Shown here in pieces: positions 24,530 to 32,694 of a DNA stretch of 41,790 nt. The position numbers and the translations under genes are program-made. The notes beneath the pieces are model-generated. The model did not search any database. It was not told the origin of the DNA and saw only the letters and a program-made list of their open reading frames with translations. Each line of letters opens with the position of its first letter. The stretch's first letter is position 1. The stretch is from Prevotella sp. (GTDB taxonomy: Bacteria; Bacteroidota; Bacteroidia; Bacteroidales; Bacteroidaceae): positions 1-41,790 of the forward strand of contig JAEEQB010000045.1 in NCBI GenBank assembly GCA_016285075.1, given 5' to 3'.

Positions 24530-24563
24530 AAAAAAGAGACTCGCCGCAGTCGCGACGAGCCTC
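24530..24563 (-). terminator. trp attenuator terminator
   Basis: On the minus strand a 12-base arm (24563-24552) pairs fully with 24547-24536, including two G-U pairs, around a GACU loop, and six U follow (24535-24530). This is a strong intrinsic terminator 75 bp before trpB, in the transcript leader. Confidence 0.92.
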
Positions 24564-24622
24564 TGTGTCTTATTCTGGTGAATACATACAGCTCAGTGCC
24601 TCGCGACTAATCGAGTCTCGAG
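24548..24622 (-). promoter_or_regulatory. trp attenuator: pause hairpin and antiterminator
   Basis: Arm 1 (24622-24614) and arm 2 (24608-24600) form a 9-bp stem with one mismatch and a CGAUU loop, overlapping the last codons and stop of the leader peptide. Arm 2 (AGUCGCGA, 24608-24601) can instead pair over eight perfect bases with UCGCGACU (24555-24548), which contains the start of the terminator stem and its loop. Pairing 2:3 would therefore prevent the terminator. This is the three-state logic of ribosome-mediated attenuation. Confidence 0.88.
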
Positions 24623-24660
24623 CGCCACCACCAAGCAAATGCATTCATTTCGTGTCTCAT
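24607..24660 (-). CDS. trpL: trp leader peptide (three tandem Trp codons)
   Basis: The 17-residue frame reads MRHEMNAFAWWWRSRLD and ends in TAG. Codons 10-12 are three consecutive TGG (24633-24625). Arm 1 of the pause hairpin starts four bases after the last TGG, so a ribosome stalled for lack of charged tRNA-Trp would cover arm 1 and leave arm 2 free for the antiterminator; a ribosome reaching the stop would cover arm 2 and allow termination. It lies about 25 nt downstream of a good promoter. Confidence 0.9.
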   Translation of the reverse strand: MRHEMNAFAWWWRSRLD

Positions 24661-24688
24661 CTTTATCGTTTTTGTTGTATTTCGGCTG

Positions 24689-24719
24689 CAAAATTACGCA
24701 TTTTATTTTAATCTCCAAA
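24689..24719 (-). promoter_or_regulatory. trp operon promoter
   Basis: On the minus strand TTTG (24719-24716) and TAATTTTG (24696-24689) are 19 bp apart, an excellent Bacteroidota promoter. Transcription should start near 24682, giving a leader of roughly 225 nt before trpB. Confidence 0.85.
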
Positions 24720-24786
24720 TTTTTTCTTACTTTTTTTTCGATTTTGTTGAATATTACTATCAATTACGATACCCAGCACTTGCCTT

Positions 24787-25001
24787 CCGTCCAATGGTGC
24801 TCGTCTTCCGTTCAATGGTGCTTCTCCGTTATCTAAGTGGTGCTTACCCGTCATCTAAGTGGTGCTTACCCGTCATCTAAGTGGTGTTTACCCGTCATCT
24901 AAGTGGTGCTTACCCGCCATCTAAGTGGTGCTTCTCCGTCATCTAAGTGGTGCTTACCCGCCATCTAAGTGGTGCTTACCCGTCATTTAAGTGGTGCTTT
25001 T
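24787..25001. repeat. 22-bp tandem array upstream of the trp promoter
   Basis: Eight 22-bp units (24826-25001), consensus CCGTCATCTAAGTGGTGCTT plus AC, follow each other with one to three differences each. Two shorter degenerate units (24787-24807 and 24808-24825) carry CAATGGTG instead of TAAGTGGTG. There are no spacers, so it is not CRISPR. It lies about 70 bp upstream of the trp -33 element. No coding function is apparent. Confidence 0.9.
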
Positions 25002-25139
25002 CCGTCAGCGCATCTATATGCTCCGCTATCTGTCGCTTCTGTTCCGCTTGTTGTCCTGTAGGCTGCTGTATGACAGCAGCACCTTGTTCAAATCATGTCT
25101 ACCGTGTTTATTCCGTTAAAGCATTTTCTCACACCTTTC

Positions 25140-25310
25140 CACGCCCTGGGTGTGGTTAGGCCGTAGCTAACGCCTTGAAAGGGCTGAAAGGGCAAAAGAA
25201 TCAATGCCAGCGTAATTGGCTTTTGCCTTTCCAGGTCGATGGCTTCCACGCCTGTTTACCCAGGGCGTGCCCTGGGCTTATAGCTGCTGCCCCTTCAGGG
25301 CGCACTCCCG
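25140..25310. repeat. GC-rich inverted-repeat element
   Basis: CACGCCCTGGGT (25140-25151) recurs inverted as ACCCAGGGCGTG (25258-25269). Between them GGCAAAAG (25191-25198) pairs with CTTTTGCC (25220-25227). At the right end CCCAGGGCGTGCCCTGGG (25259-25276) is a perfect hairpin, followed by CCCCTTCAGGGCGCA. The nested pairing suggests a structured repetitive element of the kind scattered through Bacteroidota genomes. Frames crossing it look like repeat-derived noise. The remaining parts of the 990-bp gap hold only the array and promoters. Confidence 0.6.
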
Positions 25311-25397
25311 AAACTTGAATTATTTAATTAAATTGTTCTATAATACAGTAAAATTCTTAAAAATAGAGGTGGTGGAACGATTGATATTGAAAATTTT

Positions 25398-25428
25398 TTT
25401 GTCATTTCATTTGAAATGCTTACTTTTG
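25398..25428 (+). promoter_or_regulatory. Promoter of the efflux operon
   Basis: TTTG (25398-25401) and TACTTTTG (25421-25428) are 19 bp apart, and the ATG follows at 25452. Confidence 0.8.
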
Positions 25429-25451
25429 CAGCGTTTTAACAAAATGATGCA

Positions 25452-26321
25452 ATGAAAAAAGTGATAATTCCACTGATGGCAGTCGTCATACTGGCACTGA
25501 TTGGAGGCGCAGCGTGGCTGTTCATGAACTTGCAGGAGCAGAAGCAGATGAATCAGGACATGCAAGAACTAGCTGAGCTGGACAAACAGGAAATGGAGAA
25601 CGAGTATGAACGGTTCACACTGCAGTACAGCGAAATGATGACGAAGATAAACAATGACTCCATCATTGAACAGCTGACCCAGGAGCAGATGAAAACCCAG
25701 AAACTGCTTCAGGAACTGAAACAGGTGAAAGCCAACGATGCACGTGAGATCACACGACTGAAGAAGGAACTGGCCACCGTCAGAGCCGTCCTGAGAAGCT
25801 ATATCCTGCAGGTGGATTCGCTGAACAGACTCAACGAGAGCCTCAAGCAGGAGAATACACGCGTCAGAGAAGAACTGTCGAACCGTGAGACACAGATTGC
25901 CGGACTCAACAGCGAGAAGGCATCGCTGTCCGAGAAAGTGGCTATTGCTGCTCAGCTCGATGCAACGAACATCCAGATGAGACTGACTGACGGAAAGAGA
26001 ACTGCCAAGAAACTGAAGAAGTGCAAGACCGTAGAAGTAACGTTTACCGTGGCGCGTAATGTGACAGCTTCCAATGGAAACCGTACGTTCTATGTACAGA
26101 TTAAGAACCCCGGGGGCAACACGCTGAGCGGTGCAGGCTCTTTCAGCTATTCTGGTAAGACCCTCGAGGCCACGATGAAGAAAATGGTGGAATATACGGG
26201 CGAGGAAACGCTGGTCACCATGTTCTGGAATGTTTCTCAGATGATGGAGGCTGGACAATACAGGGTCTCTGTCTTCTGCGACGGGCAGATGATTGGATCA
26301 AGAACATTTAACTTTGAGTGA
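25452..26321 (+). CDS. Membrane-anchored coiled-coil protein
   Basis: 289 residues of no family I can name. A single membrane segment (VIIPLMAVVILALIGGAAWLF, residues 4-24) is followed by a long coiled coil (about 28-175) rich in Glu, Gln and Leu, and a C-terminal beta-rich domain (about 190-289; VEVTFTVARNVTASNG, QYRVSVFCDGQMIGSRTFNF) resembling an Ig-like fold. The bulk would lie in the periplasm. It opens the operon with TolC, HlyD and two ABC-2 permeases; TolC starts 4 bp after its stop. A scaffold or sensor role for the efflux complex is conceivable but unproven. Confidence 0.8.
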   Translation: MKKVIIPLMAVVILALIGGAAWLFMNLQEQKQMNQDMQELAELDKQEMENEYERFTLQYSEMMTKINNDSIIEQLTQEQMKTQKLLQELKQVKANDAREITRLKKELATVRAVLRSYILQVDSLNRLNESLKQENTRVREELSNRETQIAGLNSEKASLSEKVAIAAQLDATNIQMRLTDGKRTAKKLKKCKTVEVTFTVARNVTASNGNRTFYVQIKNPGGNTLSGAGSFSYSGKTLEATMKKMVEYTGEETLVTMFWNVSQMMEAGQYRVSVFCDGQMIGSRTFNFE

Positions 26322-26325
26322 GGAT

Positions 26326-27882
26326 ATGGAGAAGTTGATAGGGCTATTGCTGCTTTTTGGCACGACAGTGTCAGCTGGGGCTCAGGAGCTGCGTATCAGC
26401 GACAGCATGTCGGGACAGAGACTGCTGACGCTCGATAGCTGCCGGGCCATGGCACTCCGTAACAATAAGCAGATGGCCGTTCAGAAAGTAAAGCAGGACG
26501 TGGCACACAACCTGCGCAAGGCAGCATTTACTAAGTATCTGCCTCATTTCAGCGCTATTGGCAGCTATACGCATACGAGCCGACCCGTCTCTCTGCTGAA
26601 TGACCAACAGAAACAGGCTTTGCCTCAGCTGGGCACCGCTACTGCAGCAGGACTGCAACAGACTACGGGGGCCGTGGGACAGTCAATGGAACGGATCGGA
26701 GGTGTGCTGGCGCAGATGGGAATACCCATGGGCGATTTTCAGCAGATGGCTGGCCAGATGCAACAGCAGATGGGGGAGGGCATGCAGAAGATTGCCACTG
26801 ACCTGAATGGAATGGGACAAGGCATCGTCGATGCTTTCAATACGGATACTCGTAACATCTGGGCTGGTTCTGTCCTGTTCACTCAGCCAGTATTCATGGG
26901 AGGAAGTATCATCGCACTGAACAGAATAGCAAAGATTAACGAGGATCTGGTGGAAAACTCTGCCGATGCACGGTTACAGTCTACACTGTATGCGACGGAA
27001 CAGGCTTATTGGCAGGTGGTGTCACTACGCCATAAACAGAAACTGGCTGAGGCCTATCTGGGATTGGTAAAGAAACTGGACGAGGATGTCCATAAGATGA
27101 TCGACGAGGGCGTGGCTACCAGAAGCGATGGCCTGTCGGTTGACGTGAAGGTGAACGAAGCCGAGATGACACTCAAAAAGGTGAATGATGGACTGGTGCT
27201 GTCGAAAATGCTGCTCTGCCAGACCATAGGTATACCCATCAATGAACAGATAACACTGGCTGATGAGAATGCCGAGCAGATTGCTGTCGTGAAACTGACA
27301 CCTCAGCTGGAAGTGGAACGCGCCGTGGGAAACCGTCCCGAACTGAAGATCCTGCAGAATTCTGTCGATATGTCCAAACAGGCAACCAATATCCTGAAGG
27401 CTGGAAACCTGCCTCAGATGATGCTCACAGGTGGCTATGCAGTGTCTAACCCGAACGTTTTCAATGGCTTTGAAAAGAAATTCGCCGGATTCTGGAATGT
27501 GGGTGTCCTCGTACGTATCCCTATCTGGAACTGGGGCGACACAATGTATAAAGTACGTGCCTCGAAGGGGGCTACGGCCATTGCCAACCTGGAACTGGAA
27601 GAAGCTCGTGAGATGATTGAGCTGCAGGTGAACCAGATAACCTATAAGGTCGATGAAGCCAATAAAAGACTTGTGATGGCTCAGTCGAACATTCAGCGGG
27701 CTGACGAAAACCTCCGTACCGCTAACGTGGGATTCAAGGAGGGCGTCATAACGCCGACAACAGTCATGGAAGCTCAGACTGCGTGGCTTCAGGCTCAGTC
27801 GCAGAAGATCGATGCGGAGATTGATGTCAAACTGAGTCAGGTGGAACTCCAGAAGTCCCTGGGCGTGTTAAGTGAAAGATAA
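26326..27882 (+). CDS. TolC family outer-membrane efflux protein
   Basis: 518 residues: signal peptide (IGLLLLFGTTVSAGAQ) and the two OEP repeats of TolC-like channels, starting LTLDSCRAMALRNNKQM and, in the second half, VERAVGNRPELKIL. It forms the trimeric outer-membrane duct of the exporter. Between the repeats' first strands there is a Met/Gln-rich stretch (about residues 95-165, e.g. MQQQMGEGMQKI) that is longer than usual. ATG 26326 is chosen over an earlier ATG because it gives the signal peptide directly. Confidence 0.9.
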   Translation: MEKLIGLLLLFGTTVSAGAQELRISDSMSGQRLLTLDSCRAMALRNNKQMAVQKVKQDVAHNLRKAAFTKYLPHFSAIGSYTHTSRPVSLLNDQQKQALPQLGTATAAGLQQTTGAVGQSMERIGGVLAQMGIPMGDFQQMAGQMQQQMGEGMQKIATDLNGMGQGIVDAFNTDTRNIWAGSVLFTQPVFMGGSIIALNRIAKINEDLVENSADARLQSTLYATEQAYWQVVSLRHKQKLAEAYLGLVKKLDEDVHKMIDEGVATRSDGLSVDVKVNEAEMTLKKVNDGLVLSKMLLCQTIGIPINEQITLADENAEQIAVVKLTPQLEVERAVGNRPELKILQNSVDMSKQATNILKAGNLPQMMLTGGYAVSNPNVFNGFEKKFAGFWNVGVLVRIPIWNWGDTMYKVRASKGATAIANLELEEAREMIELQVNQITYKVDEANKRLVMAQSNIQRADENLRTANVGFKEGVITPTTVMEAQTAWLQAQSQKIDAEIDVKLSQVELQKSLGVLSER

Positions 27883-27910
27883 TTGATAACTGGTAACTGA
27901 TTGTATCATT

Positions 27911-28897
27911 ATGTCAGCAAAGAGTCAACATAACAATATCCTGCTTGCTATTATAGGATTTGCAGCAGTAGTAGTGATTGTAGCGGTCATTGGATTCTAT
28001 GCCCTTGACCGGGAACCTGAAGTGATTCAGGGACAGGTGGAGGTGACGGAATACCGCGTGTCGAGCAAGATACCGGGACGTATTCTGGAACTCCGGGTGA
28101 AAGAAGGTGACTTCGTGAATGTCGGCGACACATTGGCCATTCTTGATGCGCCTGAGGTACGTGCGAAGATGACTCAGGCAGAGAGTGCACAGAATGCTGC
28201 GGCTGCACTGGAACTGAAGGCTCAGAACGGTGCCCGCAAAGAGCAGATACAAGGTGCTTATCAGTTGCTGCAGCAGGCTAAGGCTGGCAGGGAGATTGCC
28301 GAGAAATCCTATCAGCGGGTACAGCGGCTGTTCGATGAAGGTGTCGTGAGCGCACAGAAACGCGATGAGGCCTTTGCTCAGTATAAAGCCTATCAGGCTC
28401 AGGAGAAAGCTGCACAGAGCCAGTATGAAATGGCTGTGAACGGTGCACGTCGTGAGGATAAGATGGCGGCTGCTGCACAGGTGGGGAGGGCACGTGGAGC
28501 CGTAGCCGAGGTGAACAGCTATCTGGGAGAGACCGTGCAGACTGCACAGATGGCTGGAGAGGTGAGTACGGTGTACCCCAAAGTGGGAGAACTCGTGGGT
28601 ACTGGATCACCCATCATGACCATCTCTATCATGGATGACATCTGGGGTACATTTAATGTACGCGAGGATCAGCTGAATGGCATGAAGGTGGGAACGGAGT
28701 TCACGGCTTTCGTTCCTGCATTTAATAAAGACTTGAAAATGCGTGTCTACTACATGAAGGACCAAGGGTCGTTTGCCGTGTGGAAGGCAACAAAGGCCAA
28801 TGGGCAGTACGACCTCAAGACTTTCGAGGTGAAGGCACGTCCTACGGAGAAACTGGAAGGCCTGAGGCCGGGAATGTCCTTGATATATAAAGAATAA
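27911..28897 (+). CDS. HlyD/EmrA-type membrane fusion protein
   Basis: Periplasmic adaptor of 328 residues anchored by one N-terminal helix (NILLAIIGFAAVVVIVAVIGFY). The lipoyl half-motif KIPGRILELRVKEGDFVNVGD precedes an alpha-hairpin (about 90-190), and a beta-barrel domain follows. It bridges the permeases to TolC. This is the YhiI-like type that accompanies ABC-2 permeases. Confidence 0.9.
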   Translation: MSAKSQHNNILLAIIGFAAVVVIVAVIGFYALDREPEVIQGQVEVTEYRVSSKIPGRILELRVKEGDFVNVGDTLAILDAPEVRAKMTQAESAQNAAAALELKAQNGARKEQIQGAYQLLQQAKAGREIAEKSYQRVQRLFDEGVVSAQKRDEAFAQYKAYQAQEKAAQSQYEMAVNGARREDKMAAAAQVGRARGAVAEVNSYLGETVQTAQMAGEVSTVYPKVGELVGTGSPIMTISIMDDIWGTFNVREDQLNGMKVGTEFTAFVPAFNKDLKMRVYYMKDQGSFAVWKATKANGQYDLKTFEVKARPTEKLEGLRPGMSLIYKE

Positions 28898-28916
28898 GCA
28901 TTCAGCAGAGTAGGGA

Positions 28917-30086
28917 GTGAGACACCTTATTAATATATGGAAGATCATGAAGCGTGAGATGAGGATTCTCTACAAGAATCCCATCTACGGTTTCTGTATG
29001 GTGGCTTTCCCCGTGCTCGTTATCGTGTTCTTCACTTCCATGATGGACGAAGGACAACCGGAGCAGTTGCCTGTCGGTATAGTCGACTTGGACAATACGT
29101 CGACCACCCGCGCCCTGGTACGTCGTTTGGATGCTTTCCAGAACACCGAAGTGGTGGCATATTTCTCTTCTGTTCCCGAGGCGCGTCGTGCCATTCAGGA
29201 GAACCGTATCTACGCGTTCCTCTATTTCCCCAAGGGAACGACCAGCGACCTGCTGGCGCAACGGCAGCCAAAAATATCGTTCTATTATTCCATGACATCG
29301 ATCACCAGCGGCTCCTTGCTCTTCAAAGACCTGAAGACCATCTCTACCCTGGGCTCTGCTGCTGTGGGACAGGCTACCATGCAGGCAAGGGGCTTTACAC
29401 CGGAACAGATAAAGACGTTCCTGCAACCAATCAGGATTGACCTGCACCAGATTGCCAATCCTTGGACAAACTATAATGTGTATCTCTCTACCATGCTCAT
29501 TCCAGGATGTATGATGCTGTTTATCTTCCTGATTTCTGCCTATTCCCTGGGCATGGAACTGAAGTTCAAGCGTGGAAAAGAGTGGTTGCGCATGGCCGAT
29601 GGGAACATCGTCGTGGCAATCTTGGGCAAGTACCTGCTGCAGACACTCATCTGGCTGGCAGTGGTCTATTGCTACCAATATTACATCTTTGGGGTATTGC
29701 ACTTCCCACACCTGGGCAGTCCTTGGTATCTGGTCCTCCTTGGACTGATGGAGGTCCTGGCGTCTCAGGGCTTTGGGATCTTTGCCTTCGGACTGATGCC
29801 CTCCCTCCGTATGTCTATGAGTGTCTGCTCCCTGTGGGCTGTACTCTCTTTTTCTATGGCAGGAAGTGCCTTCCCCCTGATGGGCATGGATGGAGCCTTG
29901 CAGGCAGTGTCATGGCTCTTCCCTCTCCGTCACTATTTCATGCTCTATCAGATATGCGTCTTCAACGGTTATCCGCTGTTGGAGGCATGGTTCCATTTCG
30001 CCGCATTGGCTGCCTTCATCCTGATGCCTTGGCTGGTCATCAATAAAGTGAAGAATGCAATGCTTACTTATGTATATATACCATAA
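28917..30086 (+). CDS. ABC-2 type efflux permease 1
   Basis: 389 residues with a GTG start. One N-terminal helix (FCMVAFPVLVIVFF), a large periplasmic loop (about 45-195), then five hydrophobic segments: the YhgE/YhhJ-type ABC-2 permease architecture. No Walker motifs are present. The next gene starts directly after the stop, and the two permeases probably form a heterodimer. Confidence 0.88.
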   Translation: MRHLINIWKIMKREMRILYKNPIYGFCMVAFPVLVIVFFTSMMDEGQPEQLPVGIVDLDNTSTTRALVRRLDAFQNTEVVAYFSSVPEARRAIQENRIYAFLYFPKGTTSDLLAQRQPKISFYYSMTSITSGSLLFKDLKTISTLGSAAVGQATMQARGFTPEQIKTFLQPIRIDLHQIANPWTNYNVYLSTMLIPGCMMLFIFLISAYSLGMELKFKRGKEWLRMADGNIVVAILGKYLLQTLIWLAVVYCYQYYIFGVLHFPHLGSPWYLVLLGLMEVLASQGFGIFAFGLMPSLRMSMSVCSLWAVLSFSMAGSAFPLMGMDGALQAVSWLFPLRHYFMLYQICVFNGYPLLEAWFHFAALAAFILMPWLVINKVKNAMLTYVYIP

Positions 30087-31367
30087 ATGCCGAGTTTAAG
30101 ATATATTATAGAGTCAACCTACGATGCCTGCTACATCTGGAAGGAGGAGATCAAGCAGGTCTTTCGCGATGAGGGAGTGCTCATCTTTTTCATCATCGTG
30201 CCTATTGTTTATCCACTGCTCTATTCATGGGTTTACAATAATGAGGTGGTTCGCGATGTGCCTATCGTGGTTGTCGATCAGTGTCACTCCTCTCTGTCAC
30301 GTCAGTTTATACGCCAGTGCGATGCCTCTCCCGATGTGAAAGTGGCCTACTACGCTGCTGATCTGGATGAGGCGAAGATGCTGGTGAGCAGGCAGGTGGT
30401 GAAGGGTATTATCTTCATGCCTTCGGACTTCGACCTGAACATACTACGCGGACAAGAGGCTGTCGTGAGTGTCTATTGTGATATGTCACTGATGCTGGCC
30501 TATAAAGCCATCTTCCAGACGGCTCAGGCTGTCAGCGCAAAGATGGGAACGGAGATACAGACAAAGCTGGGAGGGCATGTCACCTCACGCGAGGAAGAGA
30601 TTGCTGCTAAACCGCTTGACTTTGACGATGTGCCGATCTTCAATCCGGCAGGGGGCTACGGCAGCTTTGTCCTGCCTGCTGTGCTGATGCTGATCTTGCA
30701 GCAGACATTGGTGCTGGGCATCGGACTGTCTGCAGGTACGGCCCGGGAAAACAACCGGTATGGTGACCTCATCCCCATCAATCGCCACTATCAGGGAATG
30801 ATGCGTATTATCACGGGCAAGGCAATGGCCTATTTCATGATCTATGCTGTCATGGGCGCGTATCTTACGATGGTCGTGCCCCGACTGTTCGGCTTCGTAC
30901 AACTGGCACACTGGGACGATCTGTTGGGTATCATGCTGCCTTATTTGCTGGCCTGTATCTTCTTCGGTATGATGGTCAGCTGCATGGTGCGTTATAGGGA
31001 GAACGTGATGCTACTCATGGTCTTTGTGTCGGTACCTCTCTTGTTCCTGAGTGGTGTCAGCTGGCCTCAGTCGAATATTCCCGGTGCATGGCAGGGTATT
31101 TCCTGGCTCTTCCCGTCCACCTTTGGCGTGCGCGCTTTTGTGCGTGTCAACAGCATGGGGGCTTCTTTGAGCGATGTGTCTTTTGAATATCATTGTCTGT
31201 GGATTCAGGCTGGTGCCTACTTCGTTTTCTGTGTCTTCTTCTATCGCAATCAGGTGCTCCGTGCCCTGAAGCATGCCAGGGAACGTGGAAGGGTCTTGGA
31301 CAGGAAAAGCAAGGTGAAGAAACTGTTGAAGGATAAACGAATCGTTAATTGTCAACCTTTAAAATAA
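30087..31367 (+). CDS. ABC-2 type efflux permease 2
   Basis: 426 residues, same architecture as its neighbour: an N-terminal helix (VLIFFIIVPIVYPLLYSWVY), a periplasmic domain with VPIVVVDQCHSSLSRQFIRQ, and five C-terminal membrane segments, then a basic cytosolic tail (RERGRVLDRKSKVKKLLKDK). The start is immediately after the previous stop codon. No nucleotide-binding gene is found in the operon. Confidence 0.88.
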   Translation: MPSLRYIIESTYDACYIWKEEIKQVFRDEGVLIFFIIVPIVYPLLYSWVYNNEVVRDVPIVVVDQCHSSLSRQFIRQCDASPDVKVAYYAADLDEAKMLVSRQVVKGIIFMPSDFDLNILRGQEAVVSVYCDMSLMLAYKAIFQTAQAVSAKMGTEIQTKLGGHVTSREEEIAAKPLDFDDVPIFNPAGGYGSFVLPAVLMLILQQTLVLGIGLSAGTARENNRYGDLIPINRHYQGMMRIITGKAMAYFMIYAVMGAYLTMVVPRLFGFVQLAHWDDLLGIMLPYLLACIFFGMMVSCMVRYRENVMLLMVFVSVPLLFLSGVSWPQSNIPGAWQGISWLFPSTFGVRAFVRVNSMGASLSDVSFEYHCLWIQAGAYFVFCVFFYRNQVLRALKHARERGRVLDRKSKVKKLLKDKRIVNCQPLK

Positions 31368-31368
31368 T

Positions 31369-31950
31369 ATGAAACGGATAAGGATTTGTAATTCATTTTG
31401 GGGACTGTCCATCATTCTCTTTTCAATGGCTGCTCTTGCAGGATGTAAGGAGAAAAAGCAGTCTGAGGATATCATCACCAGCCGCGTGGAAGTCCAGAAA
31501 CCTACTGCACCGGTAAGGATCCAGGCGTATGCGGATTCCAAGGAGATACAGTGGCTGGGACGGACGTATACGGTGGAGTGGAAACGTACACCGGACGATA
31601 GCCTCAGTATGGTCAAGGATGAAGACGGCCAGAAATATGTTGACAATCGTGCAGCTATCCGGATCATACGACCGGATGGCAGCGTGTTCTTTCATAAATC
31701 TTTCACGAAATCTGCCTTCACGGCTTATCTGCCTGAGAAGTACTGTCGCTTGGGAATACTGGAAGGATTGGTCTTTGACGAGGTAGATGGTAATCACCTT
31801 GTTTTCGCTGCCAGTGTCAGCTTGCCGCAGACCGAGGATGAATATATTCCTCTTGAAGTCAAGGTCGATAATTTTGGCAATGTGACGATACAGCAGGATA
31901 ACAGTCTTGATACCTATGGTAGCGATGAGGATGATGACGATGGGGTCTGA
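31369..31950 (+). CDS. DUF4738-like lipoprotein
   Basis: 193 residues with a lipoprotein signal (IILFSMAALAGCKEKK). The body is a small beta-rich domain that I recall as DUF4738, a Bacteroidota family of unknown function. The end is acidic (SDEDDDDGV), encoded by GAT/GAC-rich DNA whose opposite strand codes the Ser-rich end of the HAD gene. It starts 1 bp after the second permease and so is likely the last gene of the operon. Confidence 0.72.
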   Translation: MKRIRICNSFWGLSIILFSMAALAGCKEKKQSEDIITSRVEVQKPTAPVRIQAYADSKEIQWLGRTYTVEWKRTPDDSLSMVKDEDGQKYVDNRAAIRIIRPDGSVFFHKSFTKSAFTAYLPEKYCRLGILEGLVFDEVDGNHLVFAASVSLPQTEDEYIPLEVKVDNFGNVTIQQDNSLDTYGSDEDDDDGV

Positions 31951-32687
31951 GGCTTGAGAAGAGCCTGGAAGAATGTACTCCAGTCATCGCTGAACTCTAC
32001 CATGCTGTGGTAGGTGGCATCGGCACCGGCTTCTTCAAGCATCTCCTGTGGTAACGGGCCTGTCATCACACCGACGGTGAAAATCCGGGCTGCATGGCCT
32101 GCCTGGATGCCCAAAGGGGCATTCTCTACGACAATCGCTTCCCAGGGATGGAGATGACCTGCCTTCTTCAGACCTGTCAGGTAGGGCTCGGGAGAGGGCT
32201 TCCCATGACTGACGTCATAGGCCGTCGTGATATGGCTCTCGTCCAGGTATTTTCCGAAATCGCGTAAGAGCCGCTGGATAAGTGGACGTTGACCGCTGCC
32301 TGTCACAACGTTGATGCTCAGTTCGCTGTTGCGCATCTTCTCCATCAGCTCAGGTATGCCTCGCATGATGGGCGGTTCTGGCATCTCATGAAACAGACGC
32401 GACTTCACATCGTACATTTTCTGTGCTTCCTCCATGGTGATCCTGCGCTTTTGTTGGATCTCCACCATCTTGGTAATGGTGTCAACACCACGGGCTCCTT
32501 CGGTAGCATACGCGTCATGCTCGTCCATGACGATGCCAAACTGCGCCATGGACTCACGCCAGGCTACGACATGATTGGGCATGGAGTCGTAAAGCACACC
32601 ATCCATGTCAAAGAGAACAGCTTTAGGGCAGACCGCCCTAAAGCCGTTCCTCTTGATGTAGAGTTCTACTTGTTCTGAAAACATCAT
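31914..32687 (-). CDS. HAD phosphatase, beta-phosphoglucomutase-like
   Basis: 257-residue cytosolic haloacid-dehalogenase-type enzyme. Motif I is LFDMDGVLYDS (nucleophile Asp and acid Asp), motif II VVTGSGQ, motif III the Lys of HGKPSPEP, and motif IV VENAPLGIQAG. The cap is helical (C1), as in beta-phosphoglucomutase and sugar-phosphate phosphatases. It follows pgi by 7 bp, which suggests a sugar-phosphate substrate. The C-terminus (PQTPSSSSSSLP) is read from the strand opposite the DUF4738 acidic tail; the genes overlap by 37 bp. Confidence 0.87.
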   Translation of the reverse strand: MMFSEQVELYIKRNGFRAVCPKAVLFDMDGVLYDSMPNHVVAWRESMAQFGIVMDEHDAYATEGARGVDTITKMVEIQQKRRITMEEAQKMYDVKSRLFHEMPEPPIMRGIPELMEKMRNSELSINVVTGSGQRPLIQRLLRDFGKYLDESHITTAYDVSHGKPSPEPYLTGLKKAGHLHPWEAIVVENAPLGIQAGHAARIFTVGVMTGPLPQEMLEEAGADATYHSMVEFSDDWSTFFQALLKPQTPSSSSSSLP

Positions 32688-32694
32688 CGGTGGG

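Noticed and set aside
24826..25001. Possible CRISPR array
   Set aside because: Units of 22 bp are directly adjacent with no unique spacers, and no cas genes are nearby.
24947..25455. Open frames across the 22-bp array and GC-rich element
   Set aside because: They are short, Cys/Ser-rich products of repeats with no family resemblance or start signals.
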